From the NCBI RefSeq assembly GCF_963678635.1, contig NC_087065.1, positions 4,018,534 through 4,082,533 of the forward strand: a DNA stretch of 64,000 bases. The letters run 5' to 3'. The notes under the pieces are model-generated. The model saw only the letters and a list, made by a program, of their open reading frames with translations, made no database searches and was not told where the DNA came from. Each line of letters starts with the position of its first letter. Position 1 is the first letter of the stretch. A program made the position numbers and the translations under genes. The DNA is from Symsagittifera roscoffensis (taxonomy: Eukaryota > Xenacoelomorpha > Acoela > Convolutidae). This document shows, piece by piece, positions 36,230 through 45,690 of the stretch.

Positions 36230-36697
36230 ATGTCATTTAAAAACCTAGGAAATAAACAAACAATCGTTTTACACAATTGTGAAATAGATAACAAAAAATA
36301 CGATCTTGTAATCACACCACACACACAAACAGTTGGATATATCAGAACAAAACGACAAACACTAAAAAGAAAAATAATAACCAAACAAAGACAAATTACA
36401 CGAAAAAGATTTTCCAAAAACCGCAACGCATTTTCAGAATCAGAAACCAGCAGTTTAGACAAACTTTGAAAATTAAAAGAATCTATAGATAAAAATTGCC
36501 CCATTCACGATCAATTATATTTTTCCGACTCAGAAACAACTTCAAATTCATCAAAAAGAGGAAAAAGAAGAATAAAAAAGCAATATAAACACAAACCAGT
36601 ACATTTATACAATTGGAATCAACCAATTAGACACATTGATAATTACATATTAACAGTCATCAAACGAAAAAATGAGCTCAACACACACCCCAGGTGA
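36230..36697 (+). pseudogene. ORF1, small basic protein with one internal stop
   Basis: ATG at 36,230 opens 79 codons to TGA at 36,467-36,469. The same frame then stays open for another 75 codons to TGA at 36,695-36,697. The N-terminal half has a strongly basic stretch (KRQTLKRKIITKQRQ), the region around the stop is Ser/Glu-rich, and the second half has another basic cluster (KRGKRRIKKQ). The frame overlaps the next ORF by 26 bases. The gene lies before gag, where retroelements normally have no gene. I recognise no family; the basic clusters suggest nuclear localisation or nucleic-acid binding. The internal TGA may be a recent nonsense mutation. Confidence 0.5.
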
Positions 36698-37814
36698 AGA
36701 AAGTCCAGATGATGATGATATCTTCCCCTTTATCGTAGATGCAACCACTGATAGAGGACAGCATATATTTTGCAAAAATTTACTCTTAAATTTGTTTGAA
36801 CCCGGAATCAGTCCATGTAAAACAGAGTTCCCAGATGTAAAAATCAAAAGACAAATTATCGACCACTATTTGAAAGATATATGTAACTTAACACAACAAT
36901 ACGGAATCTACTCCATAGAATTCAACTCACCAAACCAGAATCACAGCAAATATGTAATTCAAACAGACGACCTTGATTTAGAATTCTCAAAGACAGAGAC
37001 ATCCAAACATATAAAGGTACGACATGAAATCATACTAATTTCAACTTTCCTACATATAATTAAAGAAAATTTGACTAAAGATGATGTTTCACAACATACA
37101 AAACATGACTTACAAAAAATTTTGGCATGGTTTATAATAGATTATTTCACACATAATATTGATTTAATTTCACAAGCAAGAAAAAATTTTAGACCCCAAA
37201 ACTCAAACGATGATACTGCCATCACAGAACAATCAGACTATGTTTGGGACCCCGAATGGTCTCATCCCGCATTCATAAACTTCCCACAATCAATCTCAAG
37301 TCAAGCAATAAGTACGATATCTTATGTAAGAGATTATGTAAGAGTAATACCATTAACCATTGAAGCAACACCATTAAACTATAATACATTTTTACCTGAT
37401 ATGCAAAATAATAGTTTAAACTCCACAGTCATACACAATGAAAACCTCAATGGAACTAGAAATCTCACTCAACAAGATATCCAGACACCATCACACTTCA
37501 TAAATGAAGAAATCGTACACACAACAACTACACAACAAAGTATTTCACCAATACGTCCAAATTTAACAACACCAAGAAATACAAACCCTTCACAAACACA
37601 AGTTACCTTACAATCAACCGTTAAACCTTCGGTTGCCCCAAAATATTCACACATGGATTATCAAACATACAGACCCATGACAATACCGTCAAAAACACGT
37701 AAAACGTTCACTAGAAACAATTTTGCAGAACATAATTATAATTACACACATCCATCAAAAACAAATTGTCCCCCACAAAAAAATTTTAATAATTATACAA
37801 GATCTCGAAACTAG
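36672..37814 (+). CDS. ORF2, 380-aa protein of unknown function before gag
   Basis: An intact ORF from ATG to TAG (37,812-37,814), starting with a short acidic stretch (ESPDDDD). Residues of about 15-200 look globular, with regular hydrophobic spacing, aromatic residues and a WDPEWSHP segment. Residues of about 220-380 are low-complexity, rich in Thr, Asn, Gln, Pro and Ser, ending in a basic tail. No signal peptide, membrane segment, zinc finger or nuclease motif is visible. It starts inside the end of ORF1 and ends 122 bases before gag. It could be a matrix-like structural protein separated from gag, or an unrelated acquired gene. I do not recognise it. Confidence 0.7.
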   Translation: MSSTHTPGEESPDDDDIFPFIVDATTDRGQHIFCKNLLLNLFEPGISPCKTEFPDVKIKRQIIDHYLKDICNLTQQYGIYSIEFNSPNQNHSKYVIQTDDLDLEFSKTETSKHIKVRHEIILISTFLHIIKENLTKDDVSQHTKHDLQKILAWFIIDYFTHNIDLISQARKNFRPQNSNDDTAITEQSDYVWDPEWSHPAFINFPQSISSQAISTISYVRDYVRVIPLTIEATPLNYNTFLPDMQNNSLNSTVIHNENLNGTRNLTQQDIQTPSHFINEEIVHTTTTQQSISPIRPNLTTPRNTNPSQTQVTLQSTVKPSVAPKYSHMDYQTYRPMTIPSKTRKTFTRNNFAEHNYNYTHPSKTNCPPQKNFNNYTRSRN

Positions 37815-37936
37815 GATAACCCAATGGCACAAACTAATTCAGTAATATTTCAAACAAATTTACATCCTTCACAGGATCGTAGTGAAAACTATCCATTTTT
37901 CAACAAAATAAAAATAAAATACAAACATCTTATCAA

Positions 37937-39422
37937 ATGGATTACTTATCCTCAGATGATGATTTTTTACAACCAGATATATTTGCACCGTATAATCAAG
38001 AATATCGTGGACAAGGAGTACAGAAACCACATACAAATCATAGAATTTTTTCTCCACAACCGATAGATACACAAAATCAACAACCAATTCAGCAACAAAA
38101 CCCAATTAAAACACAATATTTTCAACCAATTCAGCAACAAAACCCAATGATCACACACTCGTATCAACCGACACAAATGCAAAATGAAATACCACTCCCA
38201 TATTATCTTCAACAACACGAAATAACAAGAAATCAACTTTCAAATTTTTCTCAAATGCCAAATGCAGCAGAATCATTACAAATGACAATGAATCCATACC
38301 TTATGGGTGGATCATCAATAACATCAAATAAACCTTTAATGGTATTCACAGGAACAGACCCTGAATATTCTGTAGAAGACTATTTAAATGCAGTAACAGC
38401 AAATTTGATTTTAAATATAGGACCTGAACCAATTAATACGCCACTACATCAAAACTGGATACATCGACGCACAGCGTTGATACAAACAACTTTAGACGGC
38501 GCAGCCCAAAAATGGTTTTCAGTATTGCCTATAGAAATAAAATCAAATTGGAAAAGGTTTACACAAGAATTTTCAAAAATGTTTGACTCCGAAAGAAACA
38601 AACAACAACAAAGAATTTTATGTAATGAAATTCGCAGATTACCAAATGAAACCATCAAGCAATTAGCAGTACGCATCGAAACACTAGTTCGAAAAGCATA
38701 TTCATTAAATACACACGACTATAAAAACACAAAGATGACAGAAATCTTAATGATGACCTTAACACCGCAATTAAGAAAAATAGCAATAAAAAAAGAGACC
38801 ATCCCATCCTTCTTCAATTCGAGAACCCGATTTAGATTTTCGAAAACTAGTAGACAAACTAGAACAAGCAGAAATCACAATGAAACTCGAAGAAACAGAA
38901 AATCTGAAATTACAATATGTTAACCGAATCGAAACAAATACAACAAGTATCAACAATATACAGGAATCAGATACAGACCTCGTTGAAAAAATCACTGAAA
39001 TACTCAATATTTACGAAAAACACCCAAATTTTAAAGGCAAACCATCTTTCAAAAAATGGTGTAATTATTGCCGACGATACGGACATAGTATTTCTGAATG
39101 TAGACAAAAACAGCAAGACAATCAAAATAAACCTCAAAAATATAAAGAAACAAATAAATCATTCTATCAATACATGAAAAAAGATCAAAATCTACCGAAC
39201 AAAACTGTGTACAGCAACAACAATTCAGGAAAACCACTCCCGAACAATACAATTTATACAAGAAATCAATCACCATTTAACTCAAGTTATAGAGGAAGAT
39301 CACCAGAACGAAGAAATACGCAAAATTCATCACAAAATCCTTACAATAGACCAAATAGTCGAAATAACTACTCCAGATCAAATTCAAATACAACACGATT
39401 TGTTCCTAGATCTAATTCCTAA
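37937..39422 (+). CDS. gag: gag (capsid and nucleocapsid), interrupted by a frameshift
   Basis: ATG at 37,937 opens a Gln/Pro-rich N-terminus with a short duplicated segment, followed by a capsid region of retrotransposon-gag type (about residues 130-280). That region carries the typical AAQKWFSVLP and WKRFTQEFSKMF stretches. The frame then runs into stops. The continuation lies in the +1 frame, which opens at 38,790 and ends at TAA (39,420-39,422). An A7 run at 38,788-38,794 lies exactly where the two frames can meet. The second part holds one CCHC zinc knuckle (C-x2-C-x4-H-x4-C, 39,060-39,101) and an Arg/Ser/Asn-rich tail. Because the knuckle is downstream of the shift, a one-base slip in the A run is a likelier cause than programmed frameshifting at the gag-pol border. 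Gag builds the particle and binds the RNA. Confidence 0.85.
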
Positions 39423-42400
39423 TCAAGAAATAATTACTATCCAAACAATCAATCACGAAAATCATCATACAATAGAAATAGAAACTACTCCAATAATCGG
39501 AATAGAAGTTATTCAAACAACCGAAACCAGAATTACCCGAACAATCGATCAAGGAATAACTCATATAATAGATCGAACTATAACAGAACAAACAATAATT
39601 ACCAAAACAGATCACGAAATAATTCACAAAATCGACATTCAAGTTATAATAATCGTTATAGAAATTATTCCCAATCACCACACAGGAATAATAACCATTA
39701 TAATAATTCTAATAATCGCCATAGAAGTAGTACACCCAAACATCAAAGGAATATAAATCAAGTACAATCAAATCCAGAAACAACATCAGACCCTCCAGGT
39801 ATTGACGACACAGTAAATGATATGTTACAACTCAATCAAATAAACTGTGAATCATCAGACTCAGAAAGTGAAACAGAAAACACTATCTCCATCAATATGA
39901 TAGCAGTCGAAAATGACTATGAACCTATTATATATGAACAACCATTTTCATCACACATATATGAAAATCAATCAGAACTCCTTCACAATTATTATATTGA
40001 ACCCATCCATTCCACACCGACGACGCAAAAAACTAATGAAATTAACACTACAAATCAACCCAATGAGAATGACAAAACAAAATGCTTGAATACAAATCAC
40101 ATCTATCAAAACATACAAAAAGAACAACCCAAAGAAAAAATTTGGACAATACCATTTCTTTTAGAAAGTCCAAAAAGCAAAGAATTTCAACCACCAGATC
40201 TTGAAATTGATTTTCTAATTGATTCAGGAGCAGAATCAAATATAATAAACATTCCCACATGGAATGAAATAAAAACCTTACACCCAAAGCTAACACCTCT
40301 TGAAACCTCCAGTAAACTAGCAACAGCAAAAGGATCAACATTGGTAAACTATGGAAAAATTCAATTATTTCTTCTCCCCACAAGAACAATGGAGCAAAAT
40401 AAAATTTTAACTAAACCATTTAAACAAATATTCCATATCACTGATATTAAACACAATATCATTGGAATACCATTTATCTCTAAATATATACCAACAATCA
40501 ACATATTAAACAGTAAAATACTAATCAAAGATAAATACACAAAAGCAAAAGACACATCCCTAACATTTTTTCAAAGAATAAACAAACAACCACCATTCTT
40601 TTCAAAATTTTATCCAATATATAACCAACAAAGAAAACACCTGAAACCACTATCAGGAAACATATATAATTTTTCAATAAAACAAGTTCACCAATATGAT
40701 AAAAAACAAAACAAACAACAACTCTATATGTCAGATTTTGAATTCAAACCTATCCATAAGTTTTTCAAAATCACAATTTCATCCATAAAATATTTGAAAA
40801 ACTCGAATTCAGATATTATTTATCTACATGTATACAACAATACACCCTATCAAGTAACACTACCTTTAGGACTTTTAGGCTATTGCGAAACCAACGCTAC
40901 AATATCACCAATATACGAAAAAGCATATCGCGTAAATAATATACTCCAATTATTAGATATTTGTCAATCCACAATTCTTAATGAAGAATTATCCATAAAT
41001 AATATAATAAGTAACGAAAAAAGAAATACGGATTATTTCACAAAAACCCCATATTTCAAACCGACATTCAACATAAATAACTACACAGAGAATCAACAGA
41101 AATTTTTAACAATGTTTAATTTCCAACATTCACAAATAACACAAGACGAATTTGAAAAATTAGCCAAACAGCTAATTAAATATTCATCAGTCTATGCAAC
41201 ATCCAAATTTGATGTTGGCAAAATCAGCTCATCACTACATCTCCCATTAAAACCAGACGCAGTTTTCAAAAAACAAAGAGCAAGTAAAGTACCAATTCAT
41301 TTACACGATAAAGTGAACAGATTACTTGATATTTTAGAACAATACAATATAATCTCACCAGTAAATAAAGAAGAACAACCAAAAGGTAACACATTTATCA
41401 ACCCTGTTATCATTCTAGCCAAAGGAGAATCATTAAAAATCGTTCTCGACGCTAGATACCTCAACTCACTCATAGATGAATCAAAGTGTAATTGGCCTAT
41501 TGAACCAATACAAGTTATTTTAACAAAAATAAACGAAAAATACTTTACAACCGCAGATATGAATAGTGCATACAATCAAATGCCATTAGATGAACAATCG
41601 CGACGTTTAACACAATTTGTTATTGGAAACCAACAGTATGAATTCAACCGCTTATTCTATGGAATATCCATAGGACCAGCAGCATTTTCAGCTTTTATGA
41701 GCAAAATTTTTCGACCACTAATACTCAAGAAAAACGCAATCACCTATTTAGACGATGTTTTTATGCAATCACAGACTAAAGAAGAAATGTTCAATGTTTT
41801 AGAACAATATCACCAAATACTTCAGAACGAAAATCTGAAGGCCGCCCCCGATAAATCACACTTCTTTTTGACAAGAGTAAAATTCTTAGGACATAATATA
41901 GAAAGAAAATCAATCACCCCATTAAAATCACGCATTGACGCTATTCAAAAACTTCAACCACCAACAAACAAAAAGAAAATCCAAGAATTCCTTGGAATGT
42001 TGAATTTTTTAAGTAAATATGTCTATAAAATGCAATTATACCTAAGACCATTTTATAATATACTTAGACAACAAAATAATTTTGAATGGAACACAGAACA
42101 TCAAGCACGATTTGAAGAAATTAAAAAACTTCTAACTGAACAAATTTCAAACACAATTCCAGATTCAAATCAACCATTTTATGCAATGTGCGATGCTTCG
42201 AACTTTGGCATCGGCGCAGCGTTATTACAATCACATAATGGTACAAACAAAATGAACCTTATATCAGCAAACTCTCGATTATTCACTCAAGCAGAGCTAA
42301 GACTCTCAACCCTAATGAGAGAATGTACAGCCATAATCTATACACTTACAGAATATGAATTTCTGATACTTGGATCAAAACATCCAACAGTTCTATTCAC

Positions 42401-44750
42401 CGATCACAAACCAATCATTTTTCTCTTTACACAAAAATCTAATCCAAATCACCGAGTTTATAGATTTCAACTAATTCTAATGAAATTCCCAAACTTACAT
42501 ATAGTTTGGACAGCAGGAAAGAATCTTGCATTACCAGATACATTAAGTCGAAATACGCCACCGGAATTACTTACACGTAAAACCACAGTTGAAATACCCA
42601 AAAATATAAAATTCTACCTTGCAAAAAACGAAACATCACCCCGACTAGAATGCAAATATGCAGTAAAAACTGACGTTGAACAATCACAGATAAACAATCT
42701 ACAACACTTCCCACTTTATTTAGATTGTCAAAATAATCACTATGAAGTTGACCTACTTGGAACATCAACTTTTAAACCAATCCCATATTCACAATGGATA
42801 AAACAACACTCGCATAAAAAAGACCTTTTTCCACTAATTGAAAAAGAAAACTTAACTGATAAAATAAATTTATCAGGACCACAAACAAACGATTCAAAAT
42901 TCACAATAAATCAAATATTTGACCTTCATGACCCACTTGATACAATCCCTTTATCTAAATTAGAAATAGAAAACATTTTTCTCCCCCCAACAAAAACAAT
43001 TACAATTTCAACATTGAAACAATACCAAAATCTTGACCCAGTAATTAGACAACTAAAATCATGGCACAAATATAAAACTAAACCCGTCAAGGCAGATACA
43101 ACTATTTTAGGAAATAAATCACTCCTCCGATATTTTCGAAAATTCAATAATACAACAATTAACGAAAACACAGACCTTCTAGAATACAAATTAAATGAAT
43201 CTACAGTTCCCTGTCTCCCTCTAAGTATGATTCTCATAGCTTTTAATATTTCACATACACAAAATATTAAAGGACACTCTGGATCAGAGAAAACATATTC
43301 AAATTTCATACAAAACTTTTATTTCCCAAATGCACCAATTTGGATAAAAGTACTATGCAATGATTGTATAGTATGTCAACTAAATAAACCTTATCCAAAT
43401 CAAAAACAAATAGCACAAAAACAAGACTTTAAAGGACAAAGTTTGTACTTTAACCACCGTATCTCCTTTGATACAAAAGGACCAATTTCACCCTCATCCG
43501 AAGGAAACTCCTACATTATGGTAATTGTTGACGCGTTTACACATTATGTAGCACTTAACCCAGTACCACATTGTAACGCTTATTACGCTTACACAACACT
43601 CTATGAACACTGGATAGCAAAATTCGGACTACCAGAAATTTTAGTTACAGACAACGGTACAGAATTCATAAATAATGAAATCATCACACTATGTCGTTTA
43701 TATAACATTAAACACAAACCACGTACATCTCACGCACCTTGGACAAACGGCTTAGTCAAAGGTATGAACCGTTCATTACAAGAATATCTCAGATGTATCA
43801 TCAATGGAAATGATACAAGATATACCGAATGGTCAGCAGATGTAAAATTATTTCCCTTAGCATATAATTCACAAATTACGACAACTCTAGGAATGTCACC
43901 ATATGAAATGGTTTTTAACCAAAAGCCTCGCAAACCAATAATGTTTACAGCAAACTCTCATAAAAACGCACAAGGTTATTGTCAAACAAATAAAGACTCA
44001 ATATGTTATAACCTACCTTTACATACACACGATGAAGATCATTTTCATCACCCACAAATTCTTAAATTAGCCTCCGGTACACACACCGAATGGATTTTAA
44101 ACAGAGATAAAAAACACAATGAAATTTACCAAAAAGTAACAAAAAAGTTGTTACAAAGGCAAAACATTAATGAACAAATAAATTCACGCTTTACACCAGC
44201 CTCCGATTTAAAAATTGGAACATTTGTTTTAATACCCAATTTTAATACTCAAAAAGGAATTTCAAAAAAATTACAACCCCTTCGTAAAGGACCATACCAA
44301 ATAATTGCAAAACCCACTGATGTCACATATAAAATCACCGACTCAGACGAAAAAGAAATCGTTCAACACCGAAATAACCTATTACCTTATTATCCAAAAG
44401 AATACGCACTCCGCGAACTAACTCAATTATATTCTTTTACAGGTTTACAAGTTATTCAAAATGACCCACATACGGAAAATACAACAAAGGAACAAAAAGA
44501 TTTTCACCTCAAAAACCAAATAACAAAATCAACCACCACAAAAAACAATACAAAAAATCTAGATCAAAATACATCTCAAAAAGAAAGAAAAAATAGAAAA
44601 ATGACAGAACAAATAATACCCCAAGAACAAATCGACAAATCAGAACATAGAGAGTCTTCACGACTTAGAAATCAACCACGTAAAAATTATAAATTATTCA
44701 TCCCACAATCTAAAATATTAAAGAAAGTCGAATTCCAAAAACAACTTTAA
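39423..44750 (+). CDS. pol: pol: protease, reverse transcriptase, RNase H, integrase
   Basis: The frame is open from 39,423, directly after the gag stop and in the same frame. Its first ATG is at 39,822, giving 1642 residues counted from there. The upstream 133 codons continue the Arg/Ser/Asn/Tyr-rich tail of gag. Domains, counted from 39,822: aspartic protease with DSGA at residue 134; RT with ADMNSAY and the YLDD active site at 642-645; RNase H with the CDAS Asp at 791; integrase with a His-His-Cys-Cys zinc region (H1145, H1152, C1179/C1182/C1185) and a D-D-35-x core (D1217, D1277). Position 1313, where the family has its catalytic Glu, is Lys (AAA at 43,758), so the integrase should be inactive. 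There is no chromodomain; the tail is Gln/Lys-rich. The enzyme set copies RNA to DNA and inserts it. Domain order matches Ty3/gypsy. Confidence 0.93.
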   Translation, partial: SRNNYYPNNQSRKSSYNRNRNYSNNRNRSYSNNRNQNYPNNRSRNNSYNRSNYNRTNNNYQNRSRNNSQNRHSSYNNRYRNYSQSPHRNNNHYNNSNNRHRSSTPKHQRNINQVQSNPETTSDPPGIDDTVNDMLQLNQINCESSDSESETENTISINMIAVENDYEPIIYEQPFSSHIYENQSELLHNYYIEPIHSTPTTQKTNEINTTNQPNENDKTKCLNTNHIYQNIQKEQPKEKIWTIPFLLESPKSKEFQPPDLEIDFLIDSGAESNIINIPTWNEIKTLHPKLTPLETSSKLATAKGSTLVNYGKIQLFLLPTRTMEQNKILTKPFKQIFHITDIKHNIIGIPFISKYIPTINILNSKILIKDKYTKAKDTSLTFFQRINKQPPFFSKFYPIYNQQRKHLKPLSGNIYNFSIKQVHQYDKKQNKQQLYMSDFEFKPIHKFFKITISSIKYLKNSNSDIIYLHVYNNTPYQVTLPLGLLGYCETNATISPIYEKAYRVNNILQLLDICQSTILNEELSINNIISNEKRNTDYFTKTPYFKPTFNINNYTENQQKFLTMFNFQHSQITQDEFEKLAKQLIKYSSVYATSKFDVGKISSSLHLPLKPDAVFKKQRASKVPIHLHDKVNRLLDILEQYNIISPVNKEEQPKGNTFINPVIILAKGESLKIVLDARYLNSLIDESKCNWPIEPIQVILTKINEKYFTTADMNSAYNQMPLDEQSRRLTQFVIGNQQYEFNRLFYGISIGPAAFSAFMSKIFRPLILKKNAITYLDDVFMQSQTKEEMFNVLEQYHQILQNENLKAAPDKSHFFLTRVKFLGHNIERKSITPLKSRIDAIQKLQPPTNKKKIQEFLGMLNFLSKYVYKMQLYLRPFYNILRQQNNFEWNTEHQARFEEIKKLLTEQISNTIPDSNQPFYAMCDASNFGIGAALLQSHNGTNKMNLISANSRLFTQAELRLSTLMRECTAIIYTLTEYEFLILGSKHPTVLFTDHKPIIFLFTQKSNPNHRVYRFQLILMKFPNLHIVWTAGKNLALPDTLSRNTPPELLTRKTTVEIPKNIKFYLAKNETSPRLECKYAVKTDVEQSQINNLQHFPLYLDCQNNHYEVDLLGTSTFKPIPYSQWIKQHSHKKDLFPLIEKENLTDKINLSGPQTNDSKFTINQIFDLHDPLDTIPLSKLEIENIFLPPTKTITISTLKQYQNLDPVIRQLKSWHKYKTKPVKADTTILGNKSLLRYFRKFNNTTINENTDLLEYKLNESTVPCLPLSMILIAFNISHTQNIKGHSGSEKTYSNFIQNFYFPNAPIWIKVLCNDCIVCQLNKPYPNQKQIAQKQDFKGQSLYFNHRISFDTKGPISPSSEGNSYIMVIVDAFTHYVALNPVPHCNAYYAYTTLYEHWIAKFGLPEILVTDNGTEFINNEIITLCRLYNIKHKPRTSHAPWTNGLVKGMNRSLQEYLRCIINGNDTRYTEWSADVKLFPLAYNSQITTTLGMSPYEMVFNQKPRKPIMFTANSHKNAQGYCQTNKDSICYNLPLHTHDEDHFHHPQILKLASGTHTEWILNRDKKHNEIYQKVTKKLLQRQNINEQINSRFTPASDLKIGTFVLIPNFNTQKGISKKLQPLRKGPYQIIAKPTDVTYKITDSDEKEIVQHRNNLLPYYPKEYALRELTQLYSFTGLQVIQNDPHTENTTKEQKDFHLKNQITKSTTTKNNTKNLDQNTSQKERKNRKMTEQIIPQEQIDKSEHRESSRLRNQPRKNYKLFIPQSKILKKVEFQKQL

Positions 44751-45273
44751 TTTTGTATTTCACAATCTTAGACCTTTGAAACATTTTGAATTTTCATTTT
44801 TCAAAATAACATGCTGAAAAACACGCAGCGATTCTAGTTCATAATTAGCCAATAGGATTAATCCAATCCGTCACCTTCTCTGACTCTAACACAAACCAAC
44901 TAGACGAACGATATTAAACTCCAGGCATATCTATAACTATAACTTTACGACCTCCAGGTCAAAAATAAGCAAACCACTCCAACTTGACAACTAAAATAAA
45001 TATCACCATAATATCATAACCCTCCCTTATCTAATAAACCAAAGATCAACAATATTTCCCCAACTCAGCCCTCAAATACCCTCAAACAAATATGTTAAAT
45101 TAGCCTAAAGTAAAAGAACGACCATTTTAATTAGCCTAAAGTATAAAAATCTCAAAAATACCCCAGATCATTTGACAAATGAAAATAAAGACAAAGAAGA
45201 CCTCCCGATCACCATAAAAATTGCCCCCAACAATTTTTCACAAAACTCAACCCACTTGTCAAAAAACCAATAA
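44751..45273 (+). other. Noncoding gap between pol and the membrane ORFs
   Basis: About 520 bp with stops in all plus-strand frames and many CCCC-ending short phrases. No gene is visible. The 14-base text TTAGCCTAAAGTAA/TA is repeated at about 45,101 and 45,131. Confidence 0.6.
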
Positions 45274-45501
45274 ATAATCCGACCACACTTGAAAATTGCC
45301 CCAAACAACAAAAATTATTCGATCAAGAAGATACTTAAAACTTTTATAATATTTCTTTTTGATATCATTGAATCTTTTGTAATAATCTTAATCATTTTTT
45401 GCAATATTTTTTTAATTTTCTATTCCCTATTTGAACTATACCTCCAACTTTCAAAAACTATTGACTATATCCACAGGTACGATTCACAAAAACTTATCTA
45501 A
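45274..45501 (+). CDS. Membrane-segment frame without ATG
   Basis: 75 codons open from just after a stop (45,271) to TAA (45,499-45,501). There is no ATG; the only near-cognate start is TTG at 45,289. The frame encodes a short Lys-rich start and then two strongly hydrophobic stretches rich in Ile, Phe and Leu. It is in the same frame as the two ORFs that follow, separated from each by a single TAA. It may be part of one membrane gene broken by stops, or an exon reached by splicing. Confidence 0.35.
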   Translation: MIRPHLKIAPNNKNYSIKKILKTFIIFLFDIIESFVIILIIFCNIFLIFYSLFELYLQLSKTIDYIHRYDSQKLI

Positions 45502-45690
45502 ATGATACGAACCATTTTTAGTAGAACCGATATTTTTTTACTATTTGTCATTTTTATAACATTTCTCTCATCCCTCATCTTGACAATATGCAAATGTATA
45601 AAAAAAGCAATCATCACATTCGCCCTAGCAACAATTCTCCTAATTCTTTTTTTAGAAGAATACTATAATAAACATAAACTTTTTCACTAA
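45502..45690 (+). CDS. Small two-helix membrane protein ORF
   Basis: ATG directly follows the TAA of the previous frame. Sixty-two codons encode two predicted transmembrane helices (about residues 11-31 and 37-53), separated by a short loop with CKCIKK, and a basic end. The TAA at 45,688-45,690 is followed, in the same frame, by 380 further open codons (next entry). Reading through it would give a 444-codon protein with two N-terminal membrane helices and a long Pro/Gln/Thr-rich domain. Location just before env is where retroviruses carry accessory membrane proteins; function unknown. Confidence 0.45.
   Translation: MIRTIFSRTDIFLLFVIFITFLSSLILTICKCIKKAIITFALATILLILFLEEYYNKHKLFH

Noticed and set aside
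37824..38066. 80-codon ORF before gag
   Set aside because: Mostly overlaps the gag start in another frame and has no coding features; probably chance in AT-rich sequence.
39400..39756. 118-codon Ile/Thr-rich ORF between gag and pol
   Set aside because: It is the shifted reading of the Arg/Asn/Ser-rich tail that is open in the gag-pol frame.
40048..43933. Minus-strand ORFs of 60-130 codons inside pol
   Set aside because: Shadows of the pol gene on the opposite strand, rich in Leu/Phe as expected from A-rich sense codons.
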